Origin: JALZKA01 sp033856515
Lineage (GTDB): Bacteria > Actinomycetota > Thermoleophilia > Solirubrobacterales > 70-9
Length of the DNA stretch: 64,000 bases
Reading direction: 5' to 3'
Assembly (NCBI GenBank): GCA_033856515.1
Contig: JAWVEY010000035.1
Coordinates: forward strand, 32,734-96,733
The notes beneath the pieces are model-generated. The model saw nothing but the letters and a program-made list of their open reading frames with translations. It was not told the DNA's origin and did not search any database. The position numbers and the translations under genes were made by a program. Below are positions 16,617 to 24,960 of the stretch, in pieces (within the stretch, counting starts at the first letter, position 1; every line of letters starts with the position of its first letter).

Positions 16617-17357
16617 ATGAGCGCTCCCGCGACGATGCCGGCCGAGCGCGGCTCCGCCCCCACTCGGGGCGCGTGGCTTCGCGAGTTCTGGGGCTCTTCA
16701 ATCGGCAAGAAGCAGATCGTCGCCGTGACGGGCGCCGTCCTCGTCCTGTACGTGATCACCCACATGTTCGGGAACCTCAAGGTGTTCCAGGGGCCCGGCA
16801 ACGAGAGCGGCTCGATCGACGCCTACGCAGAGTTCCTTCGCACCGTCGGCGCGCCGGTAGTCCCACGGGACGGCCTCCTCTGGGTCGTCCGAGTGTTCCT
16901 CCTGACGGCGTTCGTGGTCCACATCGTCGCCGTGTGGCAACTCGCTGCCCGGAACCGCGCTGCCAGGCCCGAGGGCCGTCGCGCGCCAGTGATCAAGCGG
17001 TCCCTGTCGGCTCGGACGATGCAGGTGGGAGGCCTCTTCCTGCTCGCCTTCGTCGTCTTCCACATCCTTCAGTTCACTACGGGCACGATCAATCCCGGCG
17101 AGTTCGCCGAGGGCGCCGTCTACGACAACCTGGACCGGGCGTTTCAGCATCCGATCTTTGTCGTCATCTACGTCGGCGCGGCGACGACCCTTGGCTTTCA
17201 CCTCCGCCACGCCGTCTGGAGCTTCTTCCAGACCGGCGGCTGGGACAAGCCGAACCGCAACCCGACCTTCCGCCGCATGGCGAACGTGATCGCGATCGGC
17301 GTCGCCGCCGGCTTCATGGCGGTCCCGATCGCGTTCTGGACGGGGGCGATCGGATGA
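16617..17357 (+). CDS. sdhC: Succinate dehydrogenase cytochrome b subunit (B-type)
   Basis: Membrane anchor of succinate:quinone oxidoreductase, 246 aa, with five TM helices, which is the length and layout of the B-type (Bacillus/Wolinella/actinobacterial) single-anchor enzymes. Candidate haem-ligand histidines lie in VITHMFGNLKVF, FVVHIVAVWQL, VVFHILQFTTG and LGFHLRHAVWSFFQ. The last of these is close to the family signature HGFWSAFQT. It is the first gene of sdhCAB. The start codon has only a weak AACAGG ahead. Confidence 0.93.
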   Translation: MSAPATMPAERGSAPTRGAWLREFWGSSIGKKQIVAVTGAVLVLYVITHMFGNLKVFQGPGNESGSIDAYAEFLRTVGAPVVPRDGLLWVVRVFLLTAFVVHIVAVWQLAARNRAARPEGRRAPVIKRSLSARTMQVGGLFLLAFVVFHILQFTTGTINPGEFAEGAVYDNLDRAFQHPIFVVIYVGAATTLGFHLRHAVWSFFQTGGWDKPNRNPTFRRMANVIAIGVAAGFMAVPIAFWTGAIG

Positions 17358-17400
17358 AGTCCACTGAGGGGCTTTGCCCCGAAAGAAGCAGGTGGCGGTA

Positions 17401-19314
17401 GTGATTGAGCTCGACAGCCGGATCCCGGAGGGACCGCTCCAGGACAAGTGGCACAACTGGCTCGATGATCACCGCCTCGTCGGCCCACGCCAGCGCGCCG
17501 ACCACCGCGTGATCGTGGTCGGCACCGGCCTCGCGGGAGCGAGCGCGGCTGCGACGCTCGCCGGCCAGGGCTACACCGTGGACGCGTTCTGCTTCCAGGA
17601 TTCTGCGCGGCGGGCCCACTCGATCGCGGCGCAAGGCGGCATCAACGCGACCAAGGACTACGCGAACGAAGGCGACTCGGTCCAGCGCCTCTTCGTCGAC
17701 ACAATGAAGGGCGGCGACTTCCGCGCGCGTGAGGCGAACGTGTGGCGCCTCGCGGAGACTTCGACCAACATCATCGACCAGGCCGTCGCGCAAGGCGTCC
17801 CGTTCAACCGCGAGTACGGCGGCATGCTGGCGACGCGCTCGTTCGGCGGCGTCCTGGTCGAGCGCACCTTCTACTGCCGTGGCCAAACCGGGCAGCAACT
17901 CCTCCTCGGCGCTTACTCGGCGCTCCAGCGCCAGGTGGCCGACGGCACCGCGACCGTCCACAACCGCCACGAGCTGCTCGACATCGTCCTGATTGATGGG
18001 CAGGCGCGCGGCATCATCGCCCGCGACCTGATCACGGGCGAGATCGAGCGCCATGCGGCCGACGCGGTCGTGCTGGCGACGGGCGGCTACTGCAACGTCT
18101 ACTACCTCTCGACGAACGCGATGGGCTGCAACGTCACCGCGGCGTGGCGCGCACACCGCCGCGGGGCCGCATTCGCCAACCCGTGCTTCACGCAGATCCA
18201 CCCCACTTCGATCCCGGCGACCGGCCACTACCAGTCGAAGCTCACCCTGATGTCCGAGTCGCTCCGCAACGACGGCCGGGTGTGGGTTCCGCGCGATCCG
18301 GCCGAGGTCCGAGAGCCGGCTGACATCCCGGACGCCGAGCGCTATTACTACCTCGAGGAGCGCTATCCGAGGTTCGGCAACCTCGTTCCGCGAGACGTCG
18401 CCTCCCGCGCCGCAAAGATCGTCTGCGACGACGGCCTTGGCGTCGGCGGCACCGGGCGAGCCGTCTACCTCGACTTCCGCGACGCGATCTCAGACCGCGG
18501 CGCCGACGTGATCGCCGACCGCTACGGGAACCTCTTCGAGATGTACGAGCGGATCACCGGCGACTCGCCATGGAAGACGCCGATGATGATCTACCCCGCC
18601 CCGCACTACTCGATGGGCGGCCTGTGGGTGGACTACGAGCTCCAGTCCACGATCCCCGGCCTGTTCGCGATCGGCGAGGCGAACTTCTCCGACCACGGCG
18701 CCAACCGCCTCGGCGCAAGCGCGATGATGCAGTGCCTTGCCGACGGTTACTTCATCGCCCCGCATACCGTGACCAACTTCGTCTCAGGAGTCACTGAGCA
18801 CGTGGCTACGGACCACCCCGCGTTCGACGCGGCCGAGCAGGACGTCCGCGGCCGGATCGACAGGCTCCTCGGCGTCGGAGGCAAGACCCCGCACACCGTC
18901 TTCCACCGCGAACTCGGCGAGGTGATGCTCGACCACTGCGGGATCACCCGCGAAGCGGACGGCCTGCACCAGGCGATGAGCCGGATCACGGAGCTCCGCG
19001 ACGAGTTCTGGTCCGACCTTCGCATCGAGCCGGGCGATGCCGGGATCAACCAGACGCTCGAGTACGCGGGGCGGATCGCGGACTTCCTCGAATTGGCCGA
19101 GCTCATGTGCCGCGACGCGCTCGTCCGGGAGGAGTCGTGCGGCTGTCACCTTCGCGAGGAGCACCAGACCGAGGACGGCGAGGCCGTGCGTGACGACGAC
19201 CGGCACTCGAACGTCCAGGTGTGGGAGTGGAAGGGTGAGGGACAAGAGCCCGAGATGCAGCTAGAGAAGCTCGAGTTCGAGTCGATCAAGCTGACAACCA
19301 GGAGCTACAAGTGA
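17401..19314 (+). CDS. sdhA: Succinate dehydrogenase flavoprotein subunit (B-type)
   Basis: FAD subunit that oxidises succinate to fumarate, 637 aa. The N-terminus LDSRIPEGPLQDKW is typical of B-type SdhA. FAD-binding motif VIVVGTGLAGASAA; covalent-FAD His in RRAHSIAAQGGINATKDY; active-site HPTSIP and, near the C-terminal third, GLFAIGEANFSDHGANRLG. GTG 17401 is chosen because AGGTGG lies 5 bases before it; TTG 17374 and GTG 17392 are alternatives. It follows sdhC by 43 bases and precedes sdhB. Confidence 0.96.
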   Translation: MIELDSRIPEGPLQDKWHNWLDDHRLVGPRQRADHRVIVVGTGLAGASAAATLAGQGYTVDAFCFQDSARRAHSIAAQGGINATKDYANEGDSVQRLFVDTMKGGDFRAREANVWRLAETSTNIIDQAVAQGVPFNREYGGMLATRSFGGVLVERTFYCRGQTGQQLLLGAYSALQRQVADGTATVHNRHELLDIVLIDGQARGIIARDLITGEIERHAADAVVLATGGYCNVYYLSTNAMGCNVTAAWRAHRRGAAFANPCFTQIHPTSIPATGHYQSKLTLMSESLRNDGRVWVPRDPAEVREPADIPDAERYYYLEERYPRFGNLVPRDVASRAAKIVCDDGLGVGGTGRAVYLDFRDAISDRGADVIADRYGNLFEMYERITGDSPWKTPMMIYPAPHYSMGGLWVDYELQSTIPGLFAIGEANFSDHGANRLGASAMMQCLADGYFIAPHTVTNFVSGVTEHVATDHPAFDAAEQDVRGRIDRLLGVGGKTPHTVFHRELGEVMLDHCGITREADGLHQAMSRITELRDEFWSDLRIEPGDAGINQTLEYAGRIADFLELAELMCRDALVREESCGCHLREEHQTEDGEAVRDDDRHSNVQVWEWKGEGQEPEMQLEKLEFESIKLTTRSYK

Positions 19315-19323
19315 GGTGACGAG

Positions 19324-20097
19324 ATGAAGGTGACGCTCAAGGTCTGGCGCCAGCCCTCGTCCGAGGCGGACGGCGAGTTCGAGCGCTACGAGGACGTCGA
19401 GATCGACGAGGACGCGTCTTTCCTCGAGATGCTCGACGTCCTGAACGATCGCCTCCTGGAAGCGGGCGAGCGCCCGGTCGCGTTCGACCACGACTGCCGC
19501 GAGGGGATCTGTGGCTCGTGCTCGCTCCTCATCGACGACATGCCCCATGGGCCCCGGCAGGTGACGAGCTGCCAGATCTACATGCGCGATTTCGAAGACG
19601 GGCAGGAGATCACGGTCGAGCCGTTCCGCGCCACGGCCTTCCCTGTGCTCCGCGACCTCATGGTCGACCGCTCGCCGCTCGACCGGATCATCGAGTCCGG
19701 CGGCTACGTCTCCGTCAACGCAGGCCCCAAGCCCGAGCCGAACTCGATTCCGGTTCACCCCGAGATCCAGGAGGCCGCGATGGACGCGGCCATCTGCATC
19801 GGCTGCGGCGCCTGCGTGGCCGCCTGCCCGAACGGCTCGGGGATGCTCTTCACCGGCGCCAAGGTGACGCACCTCAACCTCCTGCCGCAGGGAGAGCCCG
19901 AGCGCTTTCATCGCACCCGCTCGATGGTGCGCCAGCACGACGACGAGGGCTTCGGCGGCTGCACCAACACCGGCGAGTGCCAGCAGGTCTGCCCGCAGAA
20001 CATCTCGATCAAGGTCATCGGCGAGCTCAACCGCGAATACCGCGGCGCCATGATCCACAAGCTCCGCGGCCGCTCAGGCCCGATCGAAGCTCAGTAG
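19324..20097 (+). CDS. sdhB: Succinate dehydrogenase iron-sulfur subunit
   Basis: Electron-transfer subunit, 257 aa, normal length. The [2Fe-2S] ligands are in CREGICGSC. The clusters in the C-terminal half use CIGCGACVAACP and the later Cys of CTNTGECQQVCP. It moves electrons from FAD in SdhA to the quinone site in SdhC. GAGGTGACGAG before the ATG is a good ribosome site. It is the third gene of the sdhCAB operon and is followed 68 bases on by a second, different SQR gene set. Confidence 0.96.
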   Translation: MKVTLKVWRQPSSEADGEFERYEDVEIDEDASFLEMLDVLNDRLLEAGERPVAFDHDCREGICGSCSLLIDDMPHGPRQVTSCQIYMRDFEDGQEITVEPFRATAFPVLRDLMVDRSPLDRIIESGGYVSVNAGPKPEPNSIPVHPEIQEAAMDAAICIGCGACVAACPNGSGMLFTGAKVTHLNLLPQGEPERFHRTRSMVRQHDDEGFGGCTNTGECQQVCPQNISIKVIGELNREYRGAMIHKLRGRSGPIEAQ

Positions 20098-20165
20098 GCG
20101 GTTCGATTCCAAGCGCAGGCGTCGGATTTGACGCCTCGCTTGTCGAATAAAGTCACGCGCCGCGG

Positions 20166-21854
20166 ATGCCTCGACACGACGTACTTGTCATAGGAGCAGG
20201 GTTGGCCGGTCAGCGCGCCGCGCTCGCGGCTGCGCAGGCCGGTGTCTCGGTAGGGATCATCTCGAAGGTCCACCCCGTGCGCTCGCACTCGAACGCAGCG
20301 CAGGGCGGCATCAACGCCGCGCTCAATCCCGACGACTCGTGGGAGTCGCACGCCTTCGACACGATCAAGGGCTCCGACTACCTGGGCGACCAGGATGCGA
20401 TCGAGATCATGTGCCGCGAGGCGCCGGACGAAATCATCCACCTCGAGCACCTCGGCGTCCCCTTCCATCGCGACGACCAGGGCAAGCTCGGTACCCGCGC
20501 CTTCGGCGGCGCCTCGGCCGCCCGCACGTACTACGTGGCGGACATCACGGGCCAGGCGATCATGCACGTCCTCTACGAGCAGCTCATGAAGCACTCGGAC
20601 ACGGTCGACCGCTACGAGGAGTACTTCACGACCGCGCTCGCGATCGATGGTGATGGCGAGTGCGTCGGCGCAGTCACCCGGAACGTCAAGACCGGCTCGA
20701 TGGAGCTCTTCGAGGCCAAGAACGTGATCCTCGCGACCGGCGGGAACGGCCAGATCTGGAAGCCGACCACGAACGCGCTCATCTGCACCGGCGACGGGAT
20801 CGCGATGGCTTATCGCGTCGGCGCGCCGCTGATGGACATGGAGATGATCCAGTACCACCCGACCTGCCTTGCGGGCAAGGGCTTCCTGATCACCGAGGGC
20901 GCTCGCGGAGAAGGCGCCCACCTCCTGAACGCCAAGGGCGAGCGGTTCATGGAGCGCTACGCGCCGAACAAGATGGAGCTCGCCTCGCGCGACGTCGTCA
21001 GCCGCGCCGAGCAGACCGAGATCAACGAGGGCCGCGGCTTCCCGGACGGCACCGTCGCGCTCGATGTCACAGTCGTACCCAAGAAGCGCGTCCACGAGGC
21101 GCTTCGCGAGATTGTCCTGGTCGGCCGCGACTTCGCCGGCGTCGACATCACCAAGGAGCCCATCCACATCAAGCCGGGCAACCACTACACGATGGGCGGC
21201 GTCAAGACGGACATCCACGGCGCCACGAACGTCCCGGGCCTCTACGCCGCGGGCGAGGTCGCCTGCGTCTCCGTCCATGGCGGCAACCGCCTCGGCGCCA
21301 ACTCGCTCCTCGACACCCTGATCTTCGGCCGCCGCTCCGGTGAGCACGCCGCAAACCGCGCCAAGCGGATTGACTTCGGCGTCGCGTCGCGCTCCGTGCT
21401 CGCCGACGAGGAGCGGCAGATCGCCGACATCGTCGGCCGCGAACGCGGCAAGGGCCGGCGCATCTCCGAGATCAAGCTCGAGCTCGGCCAGACCATGGAC
21501 AAACACGTGGCCGTCTTCCGCGAGAAGGAGTCGATCGAGACCGCCCTCGAGGTGGTCCGCCGTCTCAAGGAGGAAGCGAAGAGCGCCTACATCGACGACC
21601 GCGGCACGATTTTCAACCAGGACGTCCTCGGCGCAATCGAGCTGAGCTTCATGCTCGACGGCGCCGAGTGCACCTGCCTCGGCGCGCTCCACCGCACCGA
21701 AAGCCGCGGGGCCCAGTTCCGCACCGACTACCCGGAGCGAAACGACGACGAGTGGCTCAAGCACATCGACCTGACCATGAACGGCGACGGCCCCGAGATC
21801 TCGTACTCGGACGTGACGATCACCAACTGGCAACCCCAAGAGAGGACGTACTAG
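20166..21854 (+). CDS. sdhA: Second SdhA/fumarate reductase-type flavoprotein
   Basis: A 562-aa flavoprotein of the SdhA/FrdA/TfrA family, clearly different from the B-type SdhA next door. FAD motif VLVIGAGLAGQRAALAAAQAG; FAD-His in RSHSNAAQGGINAAL; active-site HPTCLAGKG and SRAEQTEINEGRG; C-terminal FAD contact GLYAAGEVACVSVHGGNRLGANSL. The closest layouts are archaeal and E-type SQRs or thiol- and methylmenaquinol-fumarate reductases, where the partner is an HdrB-like subunit rather than a haem anchor. The next genes match that. TAAAGT about 12 bases upstream may be a promoter. Confidence 0.92.
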   Translation: MPRHDVLVIGAGLAGQRAALAAAQAGVSVGIISKVHPVRSHSNAAQGGINAALNPDDSWESHAFDTIKGSDYLGDQDAIEIMCREAPDEIIHLEHLGVPFHRDDQGKLGTRAFGGASAARTYYVADITGQAIMHVLYEQLMKHSDTVDRYEEYFTTALAIDGDGECVGAVTRNVKTGSMELFEAKNVILATGGNGQIWKPTTNALICTGDGIAMAYRVGAPLMDMEMIQYHPTCLAGKGFLITEGARGEGAHLLNAKGERFMERYAPNKMELASRDVVSRAEQTEINEGRGFPDGTVALDVTVVPKKRVHEALREIVLVGRDFAGVDITKEPIHIKPGNHYTMGGVKTDIHGATNVPGLYAAGEVACVSVHGGNRLGANSLLDTLIFGRRSGEHAANRAKRIDFGVASRSVLADEERQIADIVGRERGKGRRISEIKLELGQTMDKHVAVFREKESIETALEVVRRLKEEAKSAYIDDRGTIFNQDVLGAIELSFMLDGAECTCLGALHRTESRGAQFRTDYPERNDDEWLKHIDLTMNGDGPEISYSDVTITNWQPQERTY

Positions 21855-22961
21855 GTGGCTGAGTACACGCTACGTGTCCGCCGGCAGAAGCCTGAGACTG
21901 ACGACCGCGGCCCGGCGGGCGCCTACTGGGAGGACTTCGATGTCGACCTCGACCCCACGCTGTCGGTCCTCGACGGCCTGCTCCAGGCCAAGGACCGCCA
22001 GGACGGGTCGCTCGCGGTTCGCTGCTCTTGCCGCGCCGCGATCTGCGGCTCCTGCGGAGTCAAGGTGAACGGCCAGTCGACGCTCGCGTGCAAGACGCAG
22101 CTCGGTGAGGCGCACGACGCCGCCAACCGCCGCAATGGAGGCGGCGAGCCCATAGTCGTTGAGCCGATGGGGAACATGCCGGTGATCAAGGACCTGGTTA
22201 CCGACATGGAGTCGACGCATTGGGAGAAGATGCGCCGCGTCACGCCATGGCTCCTTGACGACGGCGACCCGCCCGAGCGCGAGCGAATCGTCCCCCACGA
22301 GAACATGGTCGACATCACGCAGACGATCTCGTGCATCCAGTGCGGCGCCTGCGTCTCAGCCTGCCTCTCGATGGAAGCCGACCCCGACTTCATCGGTCCC
22401 GCCGCCCTCGCCAAGGCCTATCGCTTCGTCGGCGACCCGCGCGACGTCCAGACGGACGAGCGCCTCTACGACCTCGCCCAGGACCCGCACGGCATCTACG
22501 ACTGCACCCACTGCTTCAGCTGCATCACCGCGTGCCCCAAGGGCGTCGACCCGATGAACCAGATCATGCGCCTGCGCCGCGCCGCCGGAGAGGCCGAGAT
22601 CGTCGACAAGAACAACGGCCACAGCCACGAGGCCGCGTTCACCAAGATCATCGAGAAGAAGGGCACGCTCGACGAGTCGCTGCTACTTCAGGAGTCGCTC
22701 GCGCCCGGAATCGTCGGCAAGATGAAGCCCAAGGGCGTGATGGGCCTGATCGAGTCGCTCCCCACCGCCGTCCGGGGCATCCGCACCGGCAAGATGCGCT
22801 CGCTCTCGAAGCTGATCCCGGGCGTCCACCCGAAGCTGCCCGGCGACGCACAGGAGCGGGTCGAGAAGATCTATGAGCGCGCCGAGGAATCGAAATGGCA
22901 GCTCAACCTCTACATCACGGGGACTGACGAGGAAAACGCCGAAGAGGAGATTCACCCATGA
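21855..22961 (+). CDS. sdhB: Second SdhB-type iron-sulfur protein with C-terminal extension
   Basis: A 368-aa iron-sulfur subunit, about 110 residues longer than a standard SdhB. Ligands: CSCRAAICGSCG for [2Fe-2S]; CIQCGACVSAC and CTHCFSCITACPKG for two C-terminal clusters. Past about residue 240 comes an extra helical, Lys/Glu-rich region of unknown role (GTLDESLLLQESLAPGIVGK onwards). It starts with GTG directly after the stop of the flavoprotein gene, and its stop overlaps the next start, so the three genes are tightly coupled. Confidence 0.92.
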   Translation: MAEYTLRVRRQKPETDDRGPAGAYWEDFDVDLDPTLSVLDGLLQAKDRQDGSLAVRCSCRAAICGSCGVKVNGQSTLACKTQLGEAHDAANRRNGGGEPIVVEPMGNMPVIKDLVTDMESTHWEKMRRVTPWLLDDGDPPERERIVPHENMVDITQTISCIQCGACVSACLSMEADPDFIGPAALAKAYRFVGDPRDVQTDERLYDLAQDPHGIYDCTHCFSCITACPKGVDPMNQIMRLRRAAGEAEIVDKNNGHSHEAAFTKIIEKKGTLDESLLLQESLAPGIVGKMKPKGVMGLIESLPTAVRGIRTGKMRSLSKLIPGVHPKLPGDAQERVEKIYERAEESKWQLNLYITGTDEENAEEEIHP

Positions 22962-23854
22962 AGCTCGCCTACTGGCCCGGCTGCGTATCGCGCGGCTTTA
23001 CGACCGAGCTTCACGGCTCGATGGCGCTGGTCGCAGAGGGGCTCGGGATCGAGCTCGTCACGCTCGACCGCGCGAACTGCTGTGGCGCAGGCGTCATCGC
23101 CGAGCACAACCAGGAGCTGGCCGACACCCTCAACGCCCGCACGTTCGCGCTCGCTCAGGAGACGGGCCTCGCGATGATGAACATCTGCTCGACCTGCCAG
23201 GGCGCTCAGTCCGAGTGCCAGGAGCGCCTGGACGCGAACGCCGAGTACCGCAAGCACATCAACGAGGCGCTCTCCGGCGAGGGCCTCGAGTACATCGCGG
23301 GCAAGGACGGCTTCACGAACAAGAACTTCCTCTGGCTCCTGGTCGAGGACATCGGCCTGGACACGCTTCGCTCGAAGGTCAAGCGTCCGCTCGAAGGCCT
23401 TCGCGTCGGCCCGTTTTACGGCTGCTACGTCCTGCGGCCGAAGACGCGTCTCGGATACGACGAGAACCCCGATCGCGACATCTATCTCGAGCAGGTGATC
23501 GAGGCCCTTGGCGGCACCGTCGTCGACTACGACGGCTCGCGCAAGTGCTGCGGATTTCCGATCATCACGATGAGCCGCGAGACGTCCCTGACGCAGGCCG
23601 GCACTCACGTCGGAGACGCGATCGACCAGGGCGCGGACTGCCTCGTCACGCCCTGCCCGCTCTGCCACCTGAACCTGGACCTCCAGCAGCCGGAGGCGGC
23701 GAAGATGGTCAATCGCGACCTCGGGCTCGCTGTCCTTCACCTGCCTCAGCTCGTCGGGCTCGCGATGGGCTACGAGCCGAAGGAACTCGGCATGCACAAG
23801 CACATCGCCTCGACCGAGAACGTCGTCGAGCGCCTCACCGGAGCGGCGGCATGA
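22958..23854 (+). CDS. CCG-domain protein (HdrB/SdhE-like)
   Basis: A 298-aa protein with two cysteine-rich CCG domains, as in heterodisulfide reductase HdrB, TfrB and the SdhE/MfrE subunits of non-classical SQRs. The first has PGC near residue 8, NCCGAG and CSTC; the second YGCY, KCCGFP and CPLC. These bind an unusual iron-sulfur cluster. No TM helix is visible, so it should sit peripherally and link the flavoprotein/FeS pair to quinone or a thiol. ATGA overlaps the SdhB stop. The exact electron partner is unknown. Confidence 0.9.
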   Translation: MKLAYWPGCVSRGFTTELHGSMALVAEGLGIELVTLDRANCCGAGVIAEHNQELADTLNARTFALAQETGLAMMNICSTCQGAQSECQERLDANAEYRKHINEALSGEGLEYIAGKDGFTNKNFLWLLVEDIGLDTLRSKVKRPLEGLRVGPFYGCYVLRPKTRLGYDENPDRDIYLEQVIEALGGTVVDYDGSRKCCGFPIITMSRETSLTQAGTHVGDAIDQGADCLVTPCPLCHLNLDLQQPEAAKMVNRDLGLAVLHLPQLVGLAMGYEPKELGMHKHIASTENVVERLTGAAA

Positions 23855-24003
23855 GCGACGGCGAACTCCTCAAGCCATCAGCTGAGATCGAGCAGCTCGT
23901 GCTGTTCGGCCGGCTCGACGAGGCGGTCAACCTGTACGCGAAGCAGGCGGAGGTCGACGAGGCCACCGCCCGCGAAGTGATCGAAAAGCTCGCCGCCTCG
24001 TAG
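23851..24003 (+). CDS. 50-residue protein coupled to the CCG-domain gene
   Basis: A 50-aa ORF whose ATG overlaps the CCG gene stop (ATGA). It is acidic and predicted all-helical: SAEIEQLVLFGRLDEAVNLY then VDEATAREVIEKLAAS. The pattern (two helices, GR..EA..LY, then an A..VIE helix) recalls the C-terminal helix pair of ribosomal protein L7/L12 or a small UBA-like fold. It could be a small accessory subunit of the second SQR. I know of no described match, so function is open. Confidence 0.7.
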   Translation: MSDGELLKPSAEIEQLVLFGRLDEAVNLYAKQAEVDEATAREVIEKLAAS

Positions 24004-24031
24004 ATTCGGCTCGCTACTCCCCCTGCCGGAG

Positions 24032-24037
24032 TATGGT
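24032..24037 (+). promoter_or_regulatory. -10 box of leaderless secreted-protein gene
   Basis: TATGGT is followed by 8 bases and GTG 24046. Confidence 0.55.
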
Positions 24038-24045
24038 GCCCTTGG

Positions 24046-24939
24046 GTGAAGGGAGCCATCCAAAAGCGCAGGCGAACATTGGGTCTCGCTACTGCCTTGC
24101 TGTTTGCGGGATCACTCCTCGCCGCAACGGCTTTGGCTGCCGGTACCAAGTACGTCACAACCGCAGAGAGCTTCCCGCCCTTGGCAACGGTTTCGCCGGT
24201 GGCTGAATGCACTGGTGGTCGCTCCGTCAGCGCCGGAGGAAGCACTGTGAACGAGTCGGGGACACAGACCCTTGGCCAGCGGCCTGTTGACGGGGCTGAT
24301 GCAAACGACAAACCCGGCGACGTGTTCGAGGCTCGAGTGCGCATTTCGGGCTTTGGCGACCTGGTGACCGTTCATGCGGTCTGCACTGACGATGGGCAGA
24401 AGGTGAAGACGAAGAAAGTCATCGTCGATCCAGAAGGCACCGGGTGCGACGCCGCCCCCGTGTCCGACGTCTGCACAGCGAGCCGCATTCCGCTCTGCCC
24501 AAAGGGAACCCGGGTGACTGGCGGAGGTGCTTTTCTCGAGAGCGCCAATGGCCGCATCAGGGCGAGCGGCCCAGCCGACGGACCTGATGGAGACGCAGCT
24601 CACGACGACGGTTGGCTTGGTGCCGTAAATGTGCAGGTGCCCGACGTCGGCAGCGAGCAAGTCACTGTCTACGCGATCTGCTCGAAGTCACCAAAGGGCC
24701 TCAAGTACGTCTCTGAATCCACGATCGACGGCGCGCCCGTTTCGGTCGAGTGCCCGGCCGCGCACAAGGTCGTCGGGGGAGGGTCGTCGATCGAGTCGAA
24801 CGGGGAAAGCACGTACGTCGCGGACAGCATTCCTGTCGATACCGACGATGCGAACTCCAAGCCCGACAACGGGTGGGGGATCTCAGCTGTCGGCGCCCTT
24901 GGGGAGACGGTCGTCGTTCACGCCATCTGCCGGGGCTAG
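24046..24939 (+). CDS. Secreted protein with a triplicated cysteine-bounded domain
   Basis: A 297-aa exported protein of unknown function. A signal peptide (residues 1-32, cut near ALAAGT) is followed by three tandem repeats of about 65 residues. Each starts with Cys, then a Gly-rich turn (SAGGS, VTGGGAF, VVGGGSS), then an Asp/Asn-rich loop (DGADANDKPGD, DGPDGDAAHDDG, DTDDANSKPDN), and ends with a strand and Cys (VTVHAVC, VTVYAIC, VVVHAIC). The acidic loops might bind calcium. GTG start chosen from the -10 box. Confidence 0.82.
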   Translation: MKGAIQKRRRTLGLATALLFAGSLLAATALAAGTKYVTTAESFPPLATVSPVAECTGGRSVSAGGSTVNESGTQTLGQRPVDGADANDKPGDVFEARVRISGFGDLVTVHAVCTDDGQKVKTKKVIVDPEGTGCDAAPVSDVCTASRIPLCPKGTRVTGGGAFLESANGRIRASGPADGPDGDAAHDDGWLGAVNVQVPDVGSEQVTVYAICSKSPKGLKYVSESTIDGAPVSVECPAAHKVVGGGSSIESNGESTYVADSIPVDTDDANSKPDNGWGISAVGALGETVVVHAICRG

Positions 24940-24960
24940 GCGCGAGAAGCCGCCCTGCCA

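Noticed and set aside
16594..16620. ATG 16594 as the leaderless start of sdhC
   Set aside because: It is out of frame with SdhC and meets a stop after eight codons.
20128..20153. TTGACG and TAAAGT as a -35/-10 promoter for the second SQR set
   Set aside because: The spacing is only 14 bases, short for a sigma-70 type promoter; transcription from sdhCAB may simply continue. Left as a possibility in the gene entry.
20091..21839. 582-codon open frame on the minus strand across the second sdhA
   Set aside because: It is antisense to a clear flavoprotein gene and its residues follow from the high-GC third-codon pattern. It has no recognisable domain.
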